From NCBI RefSeq assembly GCF_014646115.1, contig NZ_BMMV01000015.1, positions 150,053 to 214,052 on the forward strand: a DNA stretch of 64,000 nt, read 5' to 3'. The stretch is from Streptomyces camponoticapitis. Lineage in GTDB: Bacteria > Actinomycetota > Actinomycetes > Streptomycetales > Streptomycetaceae. The notes under the pieces are model-generated. The model saw only the letters and a program-made list of their open reading frames with translations, was not told the origin of the DNA and searched no databases. Below, piece after piece: positions 54,405 through 60,871 of this stretch. Within the stretch, counting starts at the first letter, position 1. Every line of letters begins with the position of its first letter. The translations under genes were made by a program, and so were the position numbers.

Positions 54405-55346
54405 ATGTCGGCGATTGTCTTTCCGGGAATCGGCCCGACGCGGTTCGCCGACTCGGCGCGCTTCATGGCGGCCCATCCCGTGGCCCGCCGGCTCGTCGCC
54501 GAGACGGACCGGATCCTGGGCTATTCCCTCCTCGACCGGTACCGGGAGAGCGAGACCCAGGACGGTGTGGGCGCGTTCCCGGAGCCGGCGCGGATCGCGT
54601 TCCTGGTCAACTGCCTGGCGCTGGCCGAGTGGACGGTCGCGGAGCACGACGTGGAGCCGGTGGCCTGCGCGGGTGCCAGCTTCGGCGGCACGGCCGCCGC
54701 GGTGCACTCGGGCGCGCTGCCCTTCGCCGAGGCAGTCGAGATGACCCTGGCGTGGGGCCGCCGCGTGGACACCTATTTCGCACGTGAGCACCGCGACATC
54801 GTCACCCAGTCGTTCGCGCGCGTCCCGGCCGACCGGCTCGCCGAGATCCGCGCGGAGCTGGACGCGCGGGGCGACTGGAACGAGGTGGCCTGCCACGTCG
54901 ACCACGACTTCCACATGCTGTCGGTGTACGAGGACGTGGTGGAGTGGCTGCAGGGACGGCTCCGCGCGGCGGGCGGTCTGCCGCTGTACGTCATGCGGCC
55001 CCCGATGCACTCGGGGGTGTTCGCCGCGCTGCGCGAGGAGATCGCGACCGAGGTCACCGCGGACATCAAGTTCGCCGATCCCCGTGTCCCCGTGGTGTCC
55101 GACCACGACGGATCGCTGGTGGAGACGGGCGAGGGTGTACGGGAGTTGCTGCTGGACGCCGTGACGCACACCGTGCGCTGGCCGGCGGTCGTCGACACGA
55201 TCAAGGGCCTTGGCGCCGAGCGGGTCTACGTCACCGGGCAGGACGCGTTGTGGGGCCGTGTGGAGGTCATGACCGGCGCGTTCGAGGTGATCGCCGTGAA
55301 GCCGGACACGGCTATGCGACCGCGCCGTCGCAGCACGATCGCATAG
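54405..55346 (+). CDS. VinK-like discrete acyltransferase
   Basis: A 313-residue malonyl-CoA acyltransferase-fold protein. The nucleophile elbow is CAGASFGGTAAA with Ser92, and the partner histidine is His202 in PPMHSGVF. Relatives such as VinK do not load CoA esters; they move a dipeptidyl-like starter from the free ACP to the loading ACP of the first PKS. Lack of the GHSxG/HAFH motifs of extender ATs agrees with that role. ATG 54405 has GGGAGAG upstream. The gene converges with the small ACP gene (17-base gap), its probable donor, and is preceded by a candidate LAL site. Confidence 0.82.
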   Translation: MSAIVFPGIGPTRFADSARFMAAHPVARRLVAETDRILGYSLLDRYRESETQDGVGAFPEPARIAFLVNCLALAEWTVAEHDVEPVACAGASFGGTAAAVHSGALPFAEAVEMTLAWGRRVDTYFAREHRDIVTQSFARVPADRLAEIRAELDARGDWNEVACHVDHDFHMLSVYEDVVEWLQGRLRAAGGLPLYVMRPPMHSGVFAALREEIATEVTADIKFADPRVPVVSDHDGSLVETGEGVRELLLDAVTHTVRWPAVVDTIKGLGAERVYVTGQDALWGRVEVMTGAFEVIAVKPDTAMRPRRRSTIA

Positions 55347-55362
55347 CAGCGGGAAGAACCGG

Positions 55363-55599
55363 TCAGCGCATGGCTTCGAGGGTTTTCCAAAGAGTTCCGG
55401 GAGTCGCGAAGTTTTCCGTGTCGAGGGCATCGTCGACGAAACGGACGCCATATGTGTCCTCCAGCGAGGACAGCAGTGAGACCATTCCCATGGAGTCCAG
55501 GCCGAAATCGCGCAGACTCAACTCGGCGGTCAACTCCTCATTCGGTTCCAGCAAGGGAATCTGTTTGCGGAGAAGTTGCTCGAAAGACTCGTCCCACAT
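55363..55599 (-). CDS. VinL-like discrete acyl carrier protein
   Basis: A 78-residue ACP with the phosphopantetheine site LRDFGLDSMGMVSLLSSLED, Ser36. The start ATG 55599 has AGGAG five bases upstream; the open frame further upstream is not coding. In vicenistatin-type clusters the equivalent ACP carries the beta-aminoacyl group while a second amino acid is added, before transfer by a VinK-type enzyme. Its position between that acyltransferase gene and an adenylation gene supports the same job here. The spacer on its 5' side holds a TAGGGG tandem reading towards it. Confidence 0.85.
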   Translation of the reverse strand: MWDESFEQLLRKQIPLLEPNEELTAELSLRDFGLDSMGMVSLLSSLEDTYGVRFVDDALDTENFATPGTLWKTLEAMR

Positions 55600-55678
55600 G
55601 CGGGCTCCTGTGTTTTCCCGACGTTTACCGAATAGTCGGCGTCGCTGCCAACCTAATCTCTGCGCAGTACCGGTCGGC

Positions 55679-55696
55679 ACCCCTATCCACCCCTTT
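55679..55696 (-). promoter_or_regulatory. Candidate LAL activator site upstream of the ACP gene
   Basis: On the minus strand AAAGGGGTGGATAGGGGT, matching 12 of 18 positions of the site at 54282, including both GGGG cores at the same 10-bp spacing. It is 79 bases before the ACP start and 20 bases before the divergent adenylation gene. Confidence 0.4.
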
Positions 55697-55716
55697 TCCT
55701 CTTCGGAGTACGGACT

Positions 55717-57231
55717 ATGACCCAGACACCCGTCCCTGGAAACGGTCTGCATGAACGGTTCCTGCGCGGCCTGGCCCTGTCGCCCGGCCGTACGGCGATC
55801 CGTGTGGACGCCGAGAGCCTGACGTACGAGGAGATGCACGAGCTCGCCCTACGCCGGGCCGGGGCGCTCCGCGACAGGGCTCCGCAGGGGCCGCACAACG
55901 TCGCCGTGCTGGCCGACAAGAGCCTGACCGCGTACGTCGGGATCATGGCCGCGCTCTACTCGGGCGCCACCGTCGTACCGCTCAATCCCCGGTTCCCGGC
56001 CGAGCGCACCCGGTCCATGCTCACCGCCGCGAACGTCTCGACGGTCATCGCCGACGGGGCCGGCCGGGCCGCGCTCGCGGAGACCGAGCTGGATCTGAGC
56101 GTCCTCGACGAGGCCGCGCCCGCGAAGGCGCTCGACGCGCCGGAGGCCGTGCTGCCGTCCGACATCGCGTACGTCCTGTTCACGTCGGGGTCGACGGGCC
56201 GCCCCAAGGGCGTGCCGATCACGCACGAGGCCAACGTCCACTACTTCGACCTGCTGGACGAGCGCTACGACTTCAGCCCCGACGACGTGTTCTGCCAGAA
56301 CGTCGGCCTGAACTTCGACTGCGCGATGTTCGAGCTGTTCTGCGCCTGGGGCAAGGGGGCGCCGGTGCACGCCATCCCCGCCGCCGCCCACCGGGATCTG
56401 CCGGCGTTCTTCGCCGACCGGCGGATGACCGTGTGGTTCTCCACCCCGAGCGGCATCTCCTTCGTCCGGCGGATGGGCAGCCTGAAGCCCGGGTCGATGC
56501 CCACCCTGCGGTGGAGCTTCTTCGCCGGTGAGGCGCTGCTGCACGAGGACGCCGCCGACTGGCAGGTCGCCGCCCCCCAGTCGAAGATCGAGAACCTGTA
56601 CGGGCCGACCGAACTGACCGTGACCATCACCGGGCACCGCTGGTCGCCCGAGACCTCTGAGCGCCAGTCGGTGAACGGCGTGGTCCCGATCGGCAAGGTG
56701 CACCCCGGCCACGACCATCTGCTGCTGGACGAGGACACGGAGTCCGCGGTGCAGGGCGAACTGTGCGTCACCGGACCGCAGATGACACCCGGCTACCTGG
56801 ATCCCGAGGACAACGAGGGCCGGTTCCTGGAGCGCGACGGCCGCCGCTGGTACCGGACCGGTGACCGCGTACGGCGTCTGGACGACGGCGAGCTGGTCTA
56901 CCTCGGCCGGCTGGACGCCCAGGTACAGGTCCAGGGCTTCCGGGTCGAGCTGGCCGAGGTCGACCACATCGTCCGCCAGTGCACGGGAGTCCAGAACGCG
57001 GCCACGGTGACCCGCCCGGCAGCGGGCGGCGGGCTGGAGCTCGTCCTCTACTACACCGGTGAGCGCATCCCTCCGGTGACGCTGCGGCGCGAGCTGTCCG
57101 CGTATCTGCCCGACCCGATGATGCCCAGGGCGTTCCTGCACGTGGCGGAGTTCCCGCTCAACTCCAACCGCAAGGTCGACCGCGCGCAGCTGGCCCGCGA
57201 GGCCGCCGCCGCGTCAGAGAGCCGTACCTGA
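55717..57231 (+). CDS. Stand-alone amino acid adenylation enzyme (VinM-like candidate)
   Basis: A 504-residue A-domain enzyme without carrier domain. Core motifs: YVLFTSGSTGRPKGVPITH (A3), NFDCAMFELFCAWGKG (A4 with the amino-group Asp), FFAGEALL, NLYGPTELTVT (A5), YRTGDRVRR (A7), LGRLDAQVQVQGFRVELAEVD (A8) and PLNSNRKVDR (A10 Lys). The A4 motif FDxxxxELF is typical of alpha-amino acid activators, so I suggest that it adds a protecting amino acid, as alanine is added by VinM, to the beta-aminoacyl-ACP. Which of the two adenylation enzymes does which step is inference. Its 3' end overlaps the convergent TetR gene by 18 bases. Confidence 0.78.
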   Translation: MTQTPVPGNGLHERFLRGLALSPGRTAIRVDAESLTYEEMHELALRRAGALRDRAPQGPHNVAVLADKSLTAYVGIMAALYSGATVVPLNPRFPAERTRSMLTAANVSTVIADGAGRAALAETELDLSVLDEAAPAKALDAPEAVLPSDIAYVLFTSGSTGRPKGVPITHEANVHYFDLLDERYDFSPDDVFCQNVGLNFDCAMFELFCAWGKGAPVHAIPAAAHRDLPAFFADRRMTVWFSTPSGISFVRRMGSLKPGSMPTLRWSFFAGEALLHEDAADWQVAAPQSKIENLYGPTELTVTITGHRWSPETSERQSVNGVVPIGKVHPGHDHLLLDEDTESAVQGELCVTGPQMTPGYLDPEDNEGRFLERDGRRWYRTGDRVRRLDDGELVYLGRLDAQVQVQGFRVELAEVDHIVRQCTGVQNAATVTRPAAGGGLELVLYYTGERIPPVTLRRELSAYLPDPMMPRAFLHVAEFPLNSNRKVDRAQLAREAAAASESRT

Positions 57232-57810
57232 CCGGAAGTGCCGGGCGTTCTCCGCGACCGTCCGCAACGCCTCGGCGAGCGATTCGCCCGTCGAGGCGTG
57301 CTCCGGGTTGACCACCCACTGCATCATCACGCCGCTGAGCAGGGCGTGGTAGAACTGCCCGACCGCCGCCTCGGTCTCCGGCGACAGCTCGCTGCCGTCC
57401 CAGAGGAGCTGGACCAGGCCCTTCTGTGCCTGCTGCTGGGCCTCGGCGAAGAAGCGGCGGACCTCCGGCACATGGTCGCGCTGGGAGATCGCGTCGAACT
57501 GGGCGCCCCACACCGGGCGGTGACGCTCGAACAGCTCGATCACACGGGTCCAGACCGTCTCGAACCGTTTGATCGGGTCCTCGGGCAGGTCCGCCGCGTC
57601 GGCCAGGGCCCTCTTCAGCTCCTGGACCCACTCCTCGGCCGCCTCCATGATGGCGGCGTTCAGGAGCGCTTCCTTGGTGCCGTAGTGGTAGCCGATCGAG
57701 GCCAGGTTCGCGCCGGACGCCTCGACGATGTCCCGGGCGGTGGTACGTGCGTACCCCTTCTCGTACAGGCATTGCTTCGCGCCGGCCAGAAGATCCTCTC
57801 GGTGTCCCAT
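57214..57810 (-). CDS. TetR family transcriptional regulator
   Basis: A 198-residue repressor. N-terminal helix-turn-helix: REDLLAGAKQCLYEKGYARTTARDIVEASGANLASIGYHYGTKEALL, followed by the all-helical ligand-binding domain. It is divergent from an MFS exporter with a 100-bp spacer, the classic arrangement for a drug-responsive repressor of an efflux pump; the cluster product or an intermediate is the likely ligand. The ATG at 57810 has no Shine-Dalgarno sequence, while a -10-like TAGACT lies six bases before it, suggesting leaderless translation. Its 3' end overlaps the convergent adenylation gene. Confidence 0.88.
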   Translation of the reverse strand: MGHREDLLAGAKQCLYEKGYARTTARDIVEASGANLASIGYHYGTKEALLNAAIMEAAEEWVQELKRALADAADLPEDPIKRFETVWTRVIELFERHRPVWGAQFDAISQRDHVPEVRRFFAEAQQQAQKGLVQLLWDGSELSPETEAAVGQFYHALLSGVMMQWVVNPEHASTGESLAEALRTVAENARHFRSGTAL

Positions 57811-57910
57811 GCGTGAAGTCTAGCCATGTGATCAGAGATCTGTCTTAAACAATCGTCTTAAACAGAATCTGACATAGACGGATTACTTATACAGATCTAG
57901 AGTCGACTCC
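57811..57910. promoter_or_regulatory. TetR/MFS divergent promoter with candidate operators
   Basis: GTCTTAAACA occurs twice (57842-57851, 57855-57864), 13 bp apart. An 8-bp inverted repeat AGATCTGT (57836-57843) and ACAGATCT (57891-57898) brackets the region. For the exporter, TAGACG (57875-57880) and TAGAGT (57898-57903) are spaced 17 bp and the latter ends seven bases before the ATG; TAGACT on the minus strand (57817-57822) serves the TetR gene. The repeats lie between the two promoters, as expected for a common operator. Confidence 0.5.
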
Positions 57911-59476
57911 ATGAGCCCCGAACGCGCGACCTTGAAGGAGTGGGTCGGCCTCGCCGTCCTCGTCGTCCCTGTCCTCATGATGTCGATGGACATGACCGTG
58001 CTGTACTTCGCGCTGCCGTTCCTCAGCGCGTCGCTGGAGCCCAGCGCCACACAGCAGTTGTGGATCGTCGACATCTACGCATTCATGCTCGCCGGACTGC
58101 TCATCGCCATGGGCACTCTCGGCGACCACATCGGCCGCAGGAAGCTGCTGATGATCGGCGCGGTCGTGTTCGGCGCGTCGTCACTCGCCGCCGCCTACGC
58201 GAGCAGCGCCGAGCTGCTGATCCTCGCGCGCGCCGTCCTCGGTATGTCCGGGGCCGTTCTCGCGCCGTCCACCCTCGCCCTGATCCGCAACATGTTCCAC
58301 GACCCCAACCAGCGCCGTACCGCCATCGCGATCTGGACGGCCGGTCTCTCGGGCGGCGCCGCGCTCGGCCCGATCGTCTCGGGAGCGCTGCTGGAAGAGT
58401 TCTGGTGGGGCTCCGTCTTCCTGATCAACATCCCCGTCACCATCCTGATCCTGGTGTTCGGCCCGATGCTCCTGCCGGAGTACCGCGACCCCGAGCCGGG
58501 CCGCTTCGACTTCCTCGGTGCCGTCCTGTCCCTCGCCGCCATCCTTCCGGTCATCTACGGCATCAAGGAACTCGCCGACGACGGCTTCGCCTGGGAGCAC
58601 GCGGCCGTCATCGCCGCCGGCCTGGTCATCGGCGCGCTGTTCGTCATGCGCCAGCGCAGGGCGCCGAACCCGCTGATCGACCTGAGCCTGTTCCGGGACC
58701 GGGGGTTCACCGCGTCCATCGGCGTCAACCTCGTCGCCCTGTTCGCGATGGTCGGCTTCCTGCTGTTCGCCACCCAGTGGATCCAGCTCGTCTACGGGCT
58801 GAGCCCGCTGGAGGCCGGACTCTGGACCCTGCCCGCGCCGTTGGCGGTGGCGGTCACGACATCGGTGGCGGTCGGGCTGGCCAAGAAGGTCCGCCCCGGT
58901 TACATCATCGCCGTCGGCATGGTCGTCGCGTCGGCGGGATTCGCCATCATGACGCAGCTGCGCGCCGATTCGGACCTGGCCGTCGCGGTGATCGGCGCGA
59001 GCGTGCTGTCCGCCGGAGTCGGCATGGCGATCCCGCTGACCGCCGACCTGATCGTCTCCGCCGCTCCGGCCGAACGCGTGGGCGCCGCGGCCGCGCTGCC
59101 CGAGACCAGCAACCAGCTCGGCGGAGCGCTGGGCGTCGCGATCCTGGGCAGCATCGGCGCCGCCGTCTACACCCGCGACGTCGCCGACTCGACGTCGGGG
59201 CTGCCGCCCGAGGCGGCCGAGGCCGCCGAGGGTTCGCTCGGCGGCGCGACCGAGGTCGCCGCGCACCTGCCCGACGACGCGGGCGACTCCCTCGTCCAGG
59301 CCGCCGGGGAGGCCTTCACCCGCGGTATGAACCTCAGCGCCGCGGTGGGCGGCGCCGTCATGCTGGTGGGCGCCGTGGGCGCGGCGGTGCTGCTGCGCCA
59401 TGTCGGGACACCCGGCGCGACCGACGAGGCCGACCTCACGAAGACCGGGACCGCCCCCGCACCCGCCTCCGAGTAG
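57911..59476 (+). CDS. DHA2-type MFS efflux transporter
   Basis: A 521-residue inner-membrane proton antiporter of the 14-helix QacA/EmrB-like class. The first helix carries VPVLMMSMDMTVLYFALPFLS (motif D1-like), the loop between helices 2 and 3 is GDHIGRRKLLMIGA (motif A), and the antiporter motif C region GLSGGAALGPIVSGALLEEF follows. About 14 hydrophobic segments can be traced, with an extracytoplasmic acidic loop near residue 430. It probably exports the macrolactam or confers self-resistance. It is divergent from a TetR gene and appears leaderless, with no ribosome-binding site before ATG 57911. Confidence 0.9.
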   Translation: MSPERATLKEWVGLAVLVVPVLMMSMDMTVLYFALPFLSASLEPSATQQLWIVDIYAFMLAGLLIAMGTLGDHIGRRKLLMIGAVVFGASSLAAAYASSAELLILARAVLGMSGAVLAPSTLALIRNMFHDPNQRRTAIAIWTAGLSGGAALGPIVSGALLEEFWWGSVFLINIPVTILILVFGPMLLPEYRDPEPGRFDFLGAVLSLAAILPVIYGIKELADDGFAWEHAAVIAAGLVIGALFVMRQRRAPNPLIDLSLFRDRGFTASIGVNLVALFAMVGFLLFATQWIQLVYGLSPLEAGLWTLPAPLAVAVTTSVAVGLAKKVRPGYIIAVGMVVASAGFAIMTQLRADSDLAVAVIGASVLSAGVGMAIPLTADLIVSAAPAERVGAAAALPETSNQLGGALGVAILGSIGAAVYTRDVADSTSGLPPEAAEAAEGSLGGATEVAAHLPDDAGDSLVQAAGEAFTRGMNLSAAVGGAVMLVGAVGAAVLLRHVGTPGATDEADLTKTGTAPAPASE

Positions 59477-59518
59477 GAACTTCCGCTCCGCGGAGCCGAG
59501 TTCCGACAACACCCCCGA

Positions 59519-59567
59519 CCCAAGAAGGAGTCCCCGCGCGAACGTCGCGCGGGGACTCCTTCTTGGG
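59519..59567. terminator. Bidirectional terminator between the MFS and P450 genes
   Basis: Perfect 23-bp inverted repeat (arms 59519-59541 and 59545-59567) with a 3-nt ACG loop, located between convergent genes. It is the longest perfect hairpin in the window. Confidence 0.9.
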
Positions 59568-59587
59568 CTGATCCTGGTACGGGCCGT

Positions 59588-60823
59588 TCAGCGGCCGAGG
59601 CGCACCGGGAGCGAGGTGTAGCCGGTCAGGCCCATGATGGCGCGGCGCCCGGGGGTGCCGGCCAGCTCCATGGTCGCGAACGTGTCGATCAGCTTCGGGA
59701 AGAGATCGGCGGCCTCCATACGGGCGAGGCTGCCACCGAAGCAGAAGTGGCCACCGGCGCTGAAGCTCAGGTGGGTGCCGTTGTCCCGGGTCAGGTCCAG
59801 ACGGTGCGGGTCGGGGAACTTCGCCGGGTCCCGGTTCGCCGCGGACAGAAGAGCCAGGACGAGGACGCCCTCGGGTATCTCGGTGCCGCCGATGGTGATC
59901 GGGCGGGTCGTGAGACGGCTCGACGCCGTGGTGTGGGCGGTGTGGCGCAGCAGTTCCTCGACGGCCGTCGGCGTGATGCTCTTGTCCGCGCGCCAGCGCT
60001 TCAGCTCGTCGGGGTGCTCCATGAGGGCGAGCACGCCGGTGGCGATGAGGTTGGTGGTGGCCGCGAAGCCCGCCGTGAACAGGAAGAGGATGAGCGCCAG
60101 CAGCTCCTCCTCGTCGAGCTTGCCGTTGGTGGCCTCCTGGACGAGCGACGACATCAGGTCGTCCTTGGGCTCGGCGCGGCACGCCTTGATCACGTCACGG
60201 AAGTATCCGGTCAGCTCCTCGGCCGCGGAGTCGGCGACCGCCAGGTCCTCCTCGGTGTAGATGCCGGAGAAGACGCGTGACCAGTCGTCGGCCAGCTCCC
60301 AGGTGCGCTTGCCGTCCTCGTAGGGGAGGCCGAGCATGTCGCTGATGACCGCGACGGGGAAGGGCATCGCCAGCATCTCGACGATGTCGACCGGCTCGCC
60401 GCCCTCGGACTTCTCGATGATGGCGTTGATCAGCTCGTCGGTCCGCCGCTCGACCGCCGGCTGCATCTTCTTGATCTTGTTGGGGGTGAAGACGCGGCTG
60501 GCCAGGCCCCGGACGCGGCCGTGGTCGGGCGCGTTGAGGGTGACCATCGAGTTCAGGTACATCCGCAGCGAGATGTGGTCGGCCCAGTCCTCACGCATCT
60601 GCGCGGCGGCACGGGCACCGCTGTGCACGTCGGGCATCTTCAGGAGCGCTGTCACCTCCTCGTACCCGGAGAGCGCGTAGATGCCGAGCGCGGACTTGTG
60701 CACCCGGTTGACCGACTGCAGCGTCTCGTAGATCGGGAACGGGTCGTCGGGGAAGGGCGGCGAGAGCAGCTTGATCAACGCGTCGTCGGCCTGCTGGAAC
60801 GTGGGTGTCGCTTCGGTGGTCAC
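59588..60823 (-). CDS. Cytochrome P450 tailoring hydroxylase
   Basis: A 411-residue bacterial class I P450. The I-helix has LFTAGFAATTNLI (oxygen-binding AGxxT-like), the K-helix EELLRHT and SRLTTRPI, and the haem loop FSAGGHFCFGGSLAR with proximal Cys361. It needs a ferredoxin and reductase, not encoded here. It probably hydroxylates or epoxidises the macrolactam after cyclisation. The GTG at 60823 is preferred: AGGAGA lies nine bases upstream and the protein starts TTEATPTFQQADD; an ATG 21 bases upstream lacks a ribosome-binding site. It follows the right-edge PKS gene by 48 bases on the same strand, so it is probably in that operon. Confidence 0.92.
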   Translation of the reverse strand: MTTEATPTFQQADDALIKLLSPPFPDDPFPIYETLQSVNRVHKSALGIYALSGYEEVTALLKMPDVHSGARAAAQMREDWADHISLRMYLNSMVTLNAPDHGRVRGLASRVFTPNKIKKMQPAVERRTDELINAIIEKSEGGEPVDIVEMLAMPFPVAVISDMLGLPYEDGKRTWELADDWSRVFSGIYTEEDLAVADSAAEELTGYFRDVIKACRAEPKDDLMSSLVQEATNGKLDEEELLALILFLFTAGFAATTNLIATGVLALMEHPDELKRWRADKSITPTAVEELLRHTAHTTASSRLTTRPITIGGTEIPEGVLVLALLSAANRDPAKFPDPHRLDLTRDNGTHLSFSAGGHFCFGGSLARMEAADLFPKLIDTFATMELAGTPGRRAIMGLTGYTSLPVRLGR

Positions 60824-60871
60824 GTGGATGGTTCTCCTCGTCATGGATGGTTGTTCCGGTCCGGCGCGGTT

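Noticed and set aside
57896..57907. TCTAGAGTCGAC, identical to part of a common cloning polylinker
   Set aside because: Only 12 bases match, the surrounding DNA is a coherent divergent promoter, and no vector sequence flanks it; chance is the simpler explanation.
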